The notes under the pieces were generated by a model. That model made no database searches. It was not told the origin of the DNA and was given only the letters and a program-made list of their open reading frames with translations. Made by a program: the position numbers and the translations under genes. From Streptomyces viridochromogenes (lineage in GTDB: Bacteria > Actinomycetota > Actinomycetes > Streptomycetales > Streptomycetaceae): a DNA stretch of 64,000 nt. How positions within the stretch are numbered: position 1 is the stretch's first letter; each line of letters begins with the position of its first letter. Below are positions 38,388 to 46,791 of the stretch, piece after piece. The DNA lies in contig NZ_LGUR01000195.1 of NCBI RefSeq assembly GCF_001270495.1, positions 33,235-97,234 of the forward strand, written 5' to 3'.

Positions 38388-40118
38388 GTGAATCAGATGC
38401 AGGGCCAGCTCGTTTCGGGCCGCTACCGGCTCGCCGACGCGATCGGCAGCGGCGGTATGGGGCGAGTGTGGCGTGCGCATGACGAGGTGCTGCACCGGGC
38501 CGTCGCGATCAAGGAACTGACCGCAGCGCTCTACGTCTCCGAGAGCGACCAGGAGCGACTGCTCGCACGCACCCGCGCCGAGGCGCGCGCCGCCGCGCGC
38601 ATCAACCACTCGGCCGTGGTCACCGTGCACGACGTGCTGGAGCACGACGGCCGGCCGTGGATCGTGATGGAGCTGGTCGAGGGGTACTCCCTGGCCGACG
38701 CGGTCAAGGAGCACGGACGCATCGAGCCCGCCGAGGCCGCCCGCATCGGACTGTGGGTGCTGCGGGCGCTGCGCGCCGCCCACTCCGCCGGCGTCCTGCA
38801 CCGTGACATCAAGCCCGGCAACGTCCTGCTCGCCGAGGACGGCCGTGTCCTCCTCACCGACTTCGGCATCGCCCAGATCGAGGGCGACACCACCATCACC
38901 CGTACCGGCGAGGTCGTCGGCTCGGTCGACTACCTCGCCCCCGAGCGGGTGCGCGGCCACGACCCGGGTCCCGCCTCCGACCTGTGGGCGCTCGGCGCGA
39001 CGCTCTACACGGCCGTGGAGGGCCGCTCGCCCTTCCGCCGCACCTCCCCGCTGGGCACCATGCAGGCGGTCGTCGAGGAGGAGGCGACTCAGCCGCAGCA
39101 CGCCGGCCCCCTCACGCCCGTGATCAGCGCCCTGCTGCGCAAGGATCCGGCCACCCGGCCCGGCGCCGCCGAGGCCGAGCAGATGCTGGCCGAGGCGGCG
39201 GAGGGACGGCGGCCGAGCGCGGCGCAGGTGTACGTGCCGACCCAGCACGCCCGGTACGAGCCGGAGGCGCGCACGGGGCCCACGCACGCCGAGGGAGCCG
39301 CGCCCACCGGGGCCGCGACGCCGGCGACCGGCACGCCGTACCCGCCGATGACCGGTTCGACGGGCTTCGGGTCGCCGTATGACACCGCGGGCACCGGCAC
39401 CGGCCGTAATACCGGCGCAGGTGCAGGCACCGGTACCGGCGCCACTCCCGCCCGGCCGACCAGGCGCCGCCGGCTGCGCACGCTCGCCCTCGTCGTCGCG
39501 CTCGCCGCGATCGTCGGCGGAGGTACCGCCGTGGTGCTGCAGAAATGGGGGACGGAGGCGGGCGGCATGTCCGTCTCGACCGCTCCCGACCCCACGGCGA
39601 GCGAGTCGTCGAGCGAGTCGCCGCGCCCGGAGGCCGGTGTCCCCTCGTCCTGGGTCCGCTACAAGGACCCCCTGGGCTTCAGCCTCTACCTGCCCAAGGG
39701 CTGGCACCGGGAGGTGGTCGGCGAGGAGGTCGACGGCCTCCAGCAGGTCGACTACTCGCCCGACGGCGGCGAGCACTTCGTCCGCGTCGCCGTCGACACC
39801 TCGCCCGACTTCGCGAACGCCTACGACCACCAGCGCGACCTGGAACAGCAGGTGCGGCGGAAGCTGGTCGACTACGAGACCGTGTACCTGAAGAAGGACC
39901 TCTACCGCGACCGCGAGGGCTCCCTGTGGGAGTACACGTGGACCGCTCTCGCCAAGGACACGAAGTTCCCCGGGCCGCGCCGGGCCATCGACCAGGCGTA
40001 CATCGACCGGGACGGCACGGAGTACGCGATCTACATGTCCTCGCCCGTGACCGACTGGGCGACCACGCGCAAGCAGTTCACGGCGGTGCTCCAGGGTTGG
40101 CGGGCGAGCGGATCCTGA
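38388..40118 (+). CDS. Membrane serine/threonine protein kinase 3 with extracytoplasmic sensor
   Basis: A 576-residue kinase. GSGGMGRVW loop, Lys42 in VAIKEL, HRDIK at 138-142, DFG in TDFGIAQIEGD, and APERVRG. The cytoplasmic linker (about 275-360) is rich in Thr, Gly and Pro with short GTGT-type repeats. Membrane helix at about 365-385. The outer part ends in a domain opening PLGFSLYLPKGWHREV, which resembles the outer domains of kinases 1 and 2. GTG 38388 is chosen for the upstream GGGG and because the kinase domain begins ten residues later. All catalytic residues are present, so this one should be active. Confidence 0.92.
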   Translation: MNQMQGQLVSGRYRLADAIGSGGMGRVWRAHDEVLHRAVAIKELTAALYVSESDQERLLARTRAEARAAARINHSAVVTVHDVLEHDGRPWIVMELVEGYSLADAVKEHGRIEPAEAARIGLWVLRALRAAHSAGVLHRDIKPGNVLLAEDGRVLLTDFGIAQIEGDTTITRTGEVVGSVDYLAPERVRGHDPGPASDLWALGATLYTAVEGRSPFRRTSPLGTMQAVVEEEATQPQHAGPLTPVISALLRKDPATRPGAAEAEQMLAEAAEGRRPSAAQVYVPTQHARYEPEARTGPTHAEGAAPTGAATPATGTPYPPMTGSTGFGSPYDTAGTGTGRNTGAGAGTGTGATPARPTRRRRLRTLALVVALAAIVGGGTAVVLQKWGTEAGGMSVSTAPDPTASESSSESPRPEAGVPSSWVRYKDPLGFSLYLPKGWHREVVGEEVDGLQQVDYSPDGGEHFVRVAVDTSPDFANAYDHQRDLEQQVRRKLVDYETVYLKKDLYRDREGSLWEYTWTALAKDTKFPGPRRAIDQAYIDRDGTEYAIYMSSPVTDWATTRKQFTAVLQGWRASGS

Positions 40119-40223
40119 GGGTCCGGCGGACCGTCGAGCGGCTTTTGAAACCCTTTGCTCCTTTGCAGAGTTGGCCGATCGGCGCCCCGGAGTGGATCCG
40201 TCCGTTGCTGCATGATGGGGCGC

Positions 40224-41447
40224 ATGGGGACCGAGGGAGCCAACTTCCGTGTGATCGCGGGGCGTTACCGCCTTGAGGAGCAGCTCGGTCGCGGCGGCAT
40301 GGGCGTCGTATGGCGGGCGACCGACCAGTTACTCGGGCGGCAGGTGGCCGTCAAGGAACTCCCCCTCGACGAGACCCTCTCCGCGGCCGAGGCCCGGCGC
40401 CAGCGCCAGCGCACGCTGCGTGAGGCACGGGCGGTGGCACAGCTGAGCCACCCGCACGTCATCGTCGTCCACGACATCCTGAAGGACGACGAACGCCCGT
40501 ACATCGTCATGGAGCTGGTGGACGGGGACTCCCTCGCCGACCGGATCGCGGAGCACGGGCCCGTCGACGCACCCGAGGCCGCGCGCATCGGCGTCGACCT
40601 GCTCAGCGCGCTGCGTACGGCCCATGAGGCCGGGGTCCTGCACCGGGACATCACACCGGCCAACGTGCTGATCGAGAACGGCACCGACCGTGTCGTCCTC
40701 ACCGACTTCGGTATCGCCCAGGTACCGGGCACGTCCACGCTCACCGAGTCCGGGTCCTTCGTCGGCTCGCCGGAGTACACCGCGCCCGAGCGGATGTCCG
40801 GGTCCAGGACCGGTCCCGCCGCCGACCTGTGGTCGGTGGGCGCGCTGTTGTGCGCGGCCCTGAGCGGTGAATCACCGTTCCGGCGCGACTCGTTGAGCGG
40901 CATCGTGCTCGCCGTGGTGTCCGACGACATACGTCCGCCCGTGCAGGCGGCGCCGATCCTGCCCGTCGTGCAGGGGCTGCTGGAGCGGGACCCCGGGCGG
41001 CGGCTGGACGCGGCGGGGGCGGAGCGGATGCTGCGGGACTTCCTGGAGACGGGGCACGTACTTGTGCCGAAACGGTTCAGCAGGGCCACCGCGCTGGTCT
41101 CGGCCGAGCGCCCGTACTCGACCCGCAGCATGCTGGCCACCGTCGTGCTGGTCGCCGCGATGGCGGTGGCCGGGGTGTCGGCGGCGGCGCTGCTGATGAA
41201 CGGGGGCGGCGGCGACGGGGGTGTCGTGCCGACCAGTTCGGCGCCGGGGACCTCGGGCGGGCCGACCGCCACGTCGCCGTCGCCGTCGCCCTCGCCGAGC
41301 AGGTCGCCGTCGCCGTCACCAAGTAGGTCGCCGTCACCAAGTACGTCTCCTTCGCCGAGTGTGACCCCGTCACCGAGTGCGTCGGCCTCGCCCGGCGCGG
41401 ACTCCTCGCCGAGCACTTCGGCCCTTGTGCCCACCAACTCTGAATAA
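40224..41447 (+). CDS. Membrane serine/threonine protein kinase 4, HRDxT variant, no outer domain
   Basis: A 407-residue kinase. GRGGMGVVW loop, Lys44 in VAVKEL, HRD at 140-142 and DFG at 161-163. The Lys normally found two residues after the catalytic Asp (HRDxKxxN) is Thr144 (HRDITPAN), which may alter phosphotransfer or its regulation. One membrane helix at about 303-325, then a Ser/Pro/Thr-repeat tail (SPSPSPSRSPSPS) instead of the folded outer domain of its neighbours; the DNA encoding the tail (41270-41395) is repetitive. ATG 40224 is preferred, with two in-frame ATGs shortly upstream. The tail could span the wall or be glycosylated. Confidence 0.9.
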   Translation: MGTEGANFRVIAGRYRLEEQLGRGGMGVVWRATDQLLGRQVAVKELPLDETLSAAEARRQRQRTLREARAVAQLSHPHVIVVHDILKDDERPYIVMELVDGDSLADRIAEHGPVDAPEAARIGVDLLSALRTAHEAGVLHRDITPANVLIENGTDRVVLTDFGIAQVPGTSTLTESGSFVGSPEYTAPERMSGSRTGPAADLWSVGALLCAALSGESPFRRDSLSGIVLAVVSDDIRPPVQAAPILPVVQGLLERDPGRRLDAAGAERMLRDFLETGHVLVPKRFSRATALVSAERPYSTRSMLATVVLVAAMAVAGVSAAALLMNGGGGDGGVVPTSSAPGTSGGPTATSPSPSPSPSRSPSPSPSRSPSPSTSPSPSVTPSPSASASPGADSSPSTSALVPTNSE

Positions 41448-41539
41448 AGGGGAGATAAGGAGCGATCTGAGTCACGGCTCTGTGACCGGAAAGCGTTCAC
41501 GCTGGATGCCGAACCGCTTGCCGCGATATGGATGGAGCC

Positions 41540-43228
41540 ATGAGCAGCAACGGGGGAGCCCCTTACCGGCCCGACGAGCCGACGAGTTTTGAACTGCAAC
41601 CGCCGCAGCCGAATCCGCCCGGGCCCGTTCCCCACCCGAACAACCCGTACGCGGCGCCCACTCGGGCCGTACCGCAGTCGGCCGTACCGCAGCAGGCCGC
41701 CGCGCCCGCCCAGCCCGTCACCCCGCCGGCCCCGCCCACCCCGGACCCCGGTACCGGGCGGTTGATCGCGGGCCGCTACCGGCTGCTCGCCAAGCTCGGG
41801 CACGGTGGCATGGGCACCGTCTGGCGGGCCAAGGACGAGACCGTGGACCGCGAGGTCGCCGTCAAGGAGCCCCGCGTACCGGATCACCTTCCCGAACGCG
41901 AACGTGCCAATGCCTTCGAGCGCATGCGTCGCGAGGCGCGCGCCGCGGCCAGGCTCGATCATCCCGCGGTCGTGAACGTGCATGACGTGGCGGTCGTGGA
42001 CGGCCAGCCGTGGATCGTGATGGAGCTGGTGCAGGGCCGTTCGCTGGGCGACGCGCTCCAGGAGGGCACCCTCGGGGCCCGGGATGCGGCGAGAATCGGC
42101 CTCGAAGTGCTCGGGGCGCTGGAGGCCGCGCACGCGGCGGGCATCCTGCACCGTGACGTCAAGCCGGACAACGTCATGCTCGGCCGCCACGACCGCGTCG
42201 TCCTCACCGACTTCGGCATCGCCCAGATCGAGGGCGAGACCAATCTGACCGACACCGGCGGCTTCGTCGGCTCGCCCGAGTACATCGCCCCGGAGCGGGT
42301 GCTGGGCCAGCGGCCGGGACCGGCGAGCGACCTGTGGTCCCTGGGCGTCGTCCTGTACGCGGCGACCGAGGGCGTCTCACCGTTCCGCCGCAGCAACACC
42401 GCGGCCACCCTCCAGTCGGTCCTCAACGCCACCCCCGCGCCGCCCGCCGCGGCCCAGGGCCCGCTCGCCGAGGCCATCAACGGCCTGCTCCAGAAGGACC
42501 CGGCGCGCCGTCCGAACGCCGCGCGCACACGTGCGCTGCTGGAGCAGACGGCCAATCCGCCGGCCCCGGCCGCCACTCAGGTGGTGCGGATCGCCGAGGG
42601 CGTCAAGGGCGGCGTCCGGTTGGGGCGCAAGGCGCTGCTCGGGATGGGCGCGGCGCTCGTCGCGGCGGCGGTGACGGCGTACCTGGTGGTCGCCGACCCG
42701 TTCGCGGGGCCGTTGCCGGACCACTGGGAGATCCGCGAGGAGAAGGCCCTCAACGCGTCGCTGGCCGTGCCCGACGGCTACCAGCGGACCGTGCCCGAGG
42801 ACGCGGACGACGGTCACGAGGTCACGTACGCCGACGAGAGCGGCGCGATCTGGGTCGGCCTGAGGCTCGACAAGAAGGCCGAGGACACCAGCAACTCCAT
42901 CGCCGGGTCAGCGGCCGCCGAGATGTACGAGGACGACGGCGACTACAAGGAGAACGGCTACTACGAGGCGAGCATGCCGGCGAACCCGAAGACGGACCCC
43001 AGGCAGACCACGTACCAAGGCCACAAGTCCGCCGAGAACACGATCGTCTACACCACCACCGACACCCAGAACCCGCGCCCGCGTGAGATGAGGATCTTCT
43101 ACTACAGGACCTCGGCCGGGGACATGTACAAGCTCACCGTCAGCTACCCCGGCAAGGGCGACTTCACGGACCGCGGACGTGAGGTGGCGCGGACGACCAT
43201 CGCGAACCTGGACATCGGCAAGCTCTGA
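41540..43228 (+). CDS. Membrane serine/threonine protein kinase 5 with extracytoplasmic sensor
   Basis: A 562-residue kinase with a ~70-residue Pro/Gln-rich N-terminal extension before the kinase domain (LIAGRYRLLAKLGHGGMG). Lys109 in VAVKEP, HRDVK at 204-208, DFG in TDFGIAQIEGE and APERVLG are intact. Membrane helix at about 365-385. The outer domain opens WEIREEKALNASLAVPDGY and is about 170 residues long. Kinases 5 and 6 share VDREVAVK around the ATP site, which suggests they arose by a recent duplication. GGAG lies four bases before ATG 41540; the ATG at 41528 lacks one. Confidence 0.92.
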   Translation: MSSNGGAPYRPDEPTSFELQPPQPNPPGPVPHPNNPYAAPTRAVPQSAVPQQAAAPAQPVTPPAPPTPDPGTGRLIAGRYRLLAKLGHGGMGTVWRAKDETVDREVAVKEPRVPDHLPERERANAFERMRREARAAARLDHPAVVNVHDVAVVDGQPWIVMELVQGRSLGDALQEGTLGARDAARIGLEVLGALEAAHAAGILHRDVKPDNVMLGRHDRVVLTDFGIAQIEGETNLTDTGGFVGSPEYIAPERVLGQRPGPASDLWSLGVVLYAATEGVSPFRRSNTAATLQSVLNATPAPPAAAQGPLAEAINGLLQKDPARRPNAARTRALLEQTANPPAPAATQVVRIAEGVKGGVRLGRKALLGMGAALVAAAVTAYLVVADPFAGPLPDHWEIREEKALNASLAVPDGYQRTVPEDADDGHEVTYADESGAIWVGLRLDKKAEDTSNSIAGSAAAEMYEDDGDYKENGYYEASMPANPKTDPRQTTYQGHKSAENTIVYTTTDTQNPRPREMRIFYYRTSAGDMYKLTVSYPGKGDFTDRGREVARTTIANLDIGKL

Positions 43229-43266
43229 ACTGGCGGAGGGCCCACCCCGCAAGGTAGGCATGGGGC

Positions 43267-44973
43267 ATGAGCGAAGACGGTGGCCCCACCGGGCCCAACG
43301 GGCGCGTGATCGGCGGGCGTTACCGGCTGATCGAGCGCATCGGCTCCGGCGGCATGGGCACCGTCTGGCGGGCGCTCGACGAACTCGTGGACCGCGAAGT
43401 CGCCGTCAAGCAGCCGAGGTTGCCCGGCGACCCGGAGGACGCGGCTCACCAGCGGGCCGCCCACCGGCTCTACCGTGAGGCCCGCGCCGCCGCCCGCGTC
43501 GAGCATCCGTCCGCCGTCGCCATCCATGACGTCGTCGTCGAGGACACGCTGCCCTGGATCGTCATGGAGCTGGTGCGCGGCGAGTCCCTGCACGAGCTCC
43601 TCCGGCGCGGCCCGGTGGAGGCGACCGAGGCCGCCCGCATCGGCCTCGCCGTCCTCGGCGCCCTGCGCGCCGCGCACGCCGTCGGCATCGTCCACCGCGA
43701 CGTCAAGCCCGCCAACGTACTGCTCGGCCCGCATCGCCGCGTCGTCCTCACCGACTTCGGTATCGCCCACATCCAGGGCGAGGAGTCCCTCACCGTCAGC
43801 GGCGAGTTCGTCGGCTCCCTGGAGTTCATCGCCCCCGAGCGGATGTCAGGCCGCGGCGCCGGCCCCGCCTCCGACCTGTGGTCGCTGGGCGTGCTCCTGT
43901 ACGCCGCCGTGGAGGGCTGGTCCCCCTTCCGCCGTACCACGCTGGAGTCCACGCTCGCCGCGATCCTCGCCGCCGACCCGCCCGAGCCCGAGCAGGCGGG
44001 ACCGCTGGGGCCGCTGATCGTGCGGCTGCTGGTGAAGGACCCCGAGCGGCGGCCCGACGCGGCCGAGGTCGGGGCGGTGCTGGAGGCCGTGGCGGAAGGG
44101 TGGCCGGTGCCGGTCCCTTCCGGGGGTTCGGCAGGGGCGGGGCCACAGGACGCTTCGGGGCTGCGGGAGTTCGCGGAGGATTCGGGGACGGTACGGCTGA
44201 GGGGCCGGACGGCGTCCGCGGAGACGGGCGAGCCGAAGCCCGAGCCGAAATCAGGGGCGAGTTCGGAAGCCGCGCCCGAGCCGATATCCGAAGCCGTCGA
44301 GGGAACCTCTGACGCGGAGGTGACCGGACCTCCCACGACCTCCGGGTCCCGGCGCCGCTCCTGGACGCTGCGCCCCGTCCCGGTCGCCGTCCTCGGCGTC
44401 CTCCTGGTCGGCGGTACCTGGTTCACCACCTCCTCCTTCCTCGTCGACACCGACGACGGCAAGGCGATGAACCCCGTCTACACCGCCCCCCTCGCCCCGG
44501 CGTCCAGCCCCAGCCCCACCGCCCTCACCTGGACCAGACACCGGGAGGAGAAGCTGAGCGCCGTCCTCTCCGTGCCGAGCCGGTACGAGCTGTTCCACCG
44601 CCAGGGCAGCCCGACCGACCAACCCCGGCTCGTGATCTACGAGGGTGATCGCATCAGCGTCCGGCTCACCCGGTGGGACAAGGTCTCCGAGCCGCTCAAG
44701 AGCCAGGCGGGCCTGCACTCCAGCTACTGGAAACTGACGGACGACAAGGCATCCACCCAGTACAACGACACCAGCTTCAAGGGCTACGACGCCGTCCTCG
44801 CCGACACCACCTATGAGGACGGCGACGTCCCGACCCGGGTGATGGAGCTGTTCGTCATGACCGACGACGCGCGTCTGTACGCACTGCGCGTCAAGATGCC
44901 CAAGGGAACCGCGCGGGAGAAGGAAGGCACCGCCGTCTACAAGGGCGCCCGTGACCGACTCGAGATCGAGTGA
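43267..44973 (+). CDS. Membrane serine/threonine protein kinase 6 with extracytoplasmic sensor
   Basis: A 568-residue kinase, last of the row. Glycine loop GSGGMGTVW, Lys48 in VAVKQP, HRDVK at 143-147, DFG in [11 protein letters not shown] and APERMSG are all present. A Glu/Ser/Pro-rich linker (about 270-360) contains near-repeats of the form EPKPEPKS. Membrane helix at about 371-391, then an outer domain opening [19 protein letters not shown], alignable by eye with that of kinase 5. It starts 38 bases after the previous gene, so the two are probably one transcript. Confidence 0.92.
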   Translation: MSEDGGPTGPNGRVIGGRYRLIERIGSGGMGTVWRALDELVDREVAVKQPRLPGDPEDAAHQRAAHRLYREARAAARVEHPSAVAIHDVVVEDTLPWIVMELVRGESLHELLRRGPVEATEAARIGLAVLGALRAAHAVGIVHRDVKPANVLLGPHRRVVLTDFGIAHIQGEESLTVSGEFVGSLEFIAPERMSGRGAGPASDLWSLGVLLYAAVEGWSPFRRTTLESTLAAILAADPPEPEQAGPLGPLIVRLLVKDPERRPDAAEVGAVLEAVAEGWPVPVPSGGSAGAGPQDASGLREFAEDSGTVRLRGRTASAETGEPKPEPKSGASSEAAPEPISEAVEGTSDAEVTGPPTTSGSRRRSWTLRPVPVAVLGVLLVGGTWFTTSSFLVDTDDGKAMNPVYTAPLAPASSPSPTALTWTRHREEKLSAVLSVPSRYELFHRQGSPTDQPRLVIYEGDRISVRLTRWDKVSEPLKSQAGLHSSYWKLTDDKASTQYNDTSFKGYDAVLADTTYEDGDVPTRVMELFVMTDDARLYALRVKMPKGTAREKEGTAVYKGARDRLEIE

Positions 44974-45104
44974 CTCGGCACCTCCTCGGCAACGCCCTGA
45001 TCAGCGCGTTTGTTGCCAGTGGACACTGGCGGCATGTGAGCACTCGGTGAATCCGCGTTACCGACGGGTACACAAAGCCCCCGCTCCGGCATACCCTGCG
45101 CCTC

Positions 45105-46718
45105 ATGACGGACGCGCAGGCCCCGGCCAAGACCGGCACGAACCCCCTCGCCCCCGCCCCGGAGGGCGCCCGCACCGCAGCCGACGTGGTCACCCCCGAG
45201 CTGGTGGCCCAGCTCACCAAGGGCGTGGTGGGCTCCGGTCGTACCGCCAACCACACGCCGTTCACCGGCGAGAAGCTGGCCGACCTGCCCGAATCCACGC
45301 CCGAGGACGTGCAGCGGGCCTTCGAGGCGGCCCGCACGGCCCAGGCGGTCTGGGCACAGGTTCCCGTACGGCAGCGCGCCGCCGTCCTGCTCCGCTTCCA
45401 CGACCTGCTGCTCGAACGCCAGGCGGAGGTCCTCGACCTCATCCAGCTGGAGACCGGCAAGGCCCGTCTGCACGCCCACGAGGAGGTGCAGGCCGTAGCC
45501 GTCGCGGCCCGCCATTACGGCCGTAAGGCACCCGCCTACCTCAAGCCGAAGCGGCACGCGGGCGCCATGCCCACGCTGACGAAGGTCACCGAGCTGCGCC
45601 ACCCGCGCGGCGTCGTCGGCCAGATCGCCCCCTGGAACTACCCGCTGGAGCTGTCCGTCGGCGACGCGCTGCCGGCCTTCGTCACGGGCAACGCGGTCGT
45701 CATGAAGCCGGACACGGAGACCTGCCTGACCGCCCTGTGGGCCCGTGACCTGCTCATAGAGGCCGGTCTGCCCGCCGACGTCTTCCAGGTCGTCCTCGGC
45801 GACGGCCCGGTCGTCGGCCCCGAGGTCGTCCGGCACGCCGACTACGTCTCCTTCACCGGCTCCACCCGCACCGGCCGCGAGGTCGCCAAGGGCGCCGCCG
45901 CCCGCCTGGTCGGCGTCTCGCTCGAACTCGGCGGCAAGAACGCGATGCTCGTCCTGGAGGACGCCGACGTGGAGAAGGCCGCCGCGGGCGCCGTCCGCGC
46001 CTGCTTCTCCTCCGCGGGCCAACTGTGCATCTCCATCGAGCGGCTGTACGTCCACGAGTCGATCGCGGACGCCTTCGTCGAGCGCTTCGCCGCCCGCACC
46101 AAGGCGATGCGGCTGGGCAAGTCCCTGGCGTACGGCGCCGACATGGGCTCCCTGGTCGGCGAGCGCCAGCTGGAGACGGTCACCCGGCATGTGGAGGAGG
46201 CCGTCGCCAAGGGCGCGAAGCTCGTCGCCGGCGGCACCGCCCGACCCGACATCGGCCCGTACTTCTTCGAGCCGACCATCCTCGACGGCGTCGACCCGGA
46301 GATGAGCGTCTGCGCCGAGGAGACGTTCGGCCCGGTCGTCTCCATCTACCGCTTCAAGACCGAGGACGAGGCGATCGAGCACGCCAACTCCACGCCGTAC
46401 GGCCTCAACTCGTCCGTCTGGACGAAGGACGGCGGGCGCGGCCGCGCGGTCGCCGCCCGGCTGCGCACCGGAACGGTGAACGTCAACGAGGGGTACGCCC
46501 CCGCCTACGGCAGCGTCCAGTCGCCGATGGGCGGCATGAAGGACTCCGGCCTCGGCCGCCGCCACGGCTCCGAGGGCATCCTCAAGTACACGGAGGCCCA
46601 GACGGTCGCCCAGCAGCGGCTGCTTCCGATGGCGCCGTCGCTGGGGATGGACGACGAGAAGTACGCGCAGTTCATGAGCCGGAGCCTGCGGCTCATGAAG
46701 GCCTTCCGGTTCCGCTAA
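45105..46718 (+). CDS. Succinate-semialdehyde dehydrogenase (GabD2-type aldehyde dehydrogenase)
   Basis: A 537-residue aldehyde dehydrogenase. Catalytic Cys308 in SSAGQLCISIER, general-base Glu274 in LELGGKN and the cofactor-site motif FTGSTRTGREVA are in place. The N-terminal ~30 residues are extra to the usual fold. The sequence style fits the GabD2 group of actinobacterial succinate-semialdehyde dehydrogenases, which act on succinate semialdehyde with NADP, but other aldehydes are possible. An intergenic repeat and a GMC oxidoreductase gene follow 73 bases downstream on the same strand. Confidence 0.88.
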   Translation: MTDAQAPAKTGTNPLAPAPEGARTAADVVTPELVAQLTKGVVGSGRTANHTPFTGEKLADLPESTPEDVQRAFEAARTAQAVWAQVPVRQRAAVLLRFHDLLLERQAEVLDLIQLETGKARLHAHEEVQAVAVAARHYGRKAPAYLKPKRHAGAMPTLTKVTELRHPRGVVGQIAPWNYPLELSVGDALPAFVTGNAVVMKPDTETCLTALWARDLLIEAGLPADVFQVVLGDGPVVGPEVVRHADYVSFTGSTRTGREVAKGAAARLVGVSLELGGKNAMLVLEDADVEKAAAGAVRACFSSAGQLCISIERLYVHESIADAFVERFAARTKAMRLGKSLAYGADMGSLVGERQLETVTRHVEEAVAKGAKLVAGGTARPDIGPYFFEPTILDGVDPEMSVCAEETFGPVVSIYRFKTEDEAIEHANSTPYGLNSSVWTKDGGRGRAVAARLRTGTVNVNEGYAPAYGSVQSPMGGMKDSGLGRRHGSEGILKYTEAQTVAQQRLLPMAPSLGMDDEKYAQFMSRSLRLMKAFRFR

Positions 46719-46764
46719 GGGCCTTTTGGGGCGCGGGGAACCGCGCGAGCAGCCACAACGCACC
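46717..46764 (-). repeat. Interspersed intergenic repeat, copy 2 (inverted)
   Basis: Read on the minus strand it contains TTGTGGCTGCTCGCGCGGTT and TCCCCGCGCCCC, matching 24246-24292 with a few changes. It begins at the stop of the aldehyde dehydrogenase gene and ends 28 bases before the next gene. Confidence 0.75.
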
Positions 46765-46791
46765 CGCACGGACACTCAACGAGGAGCACAC

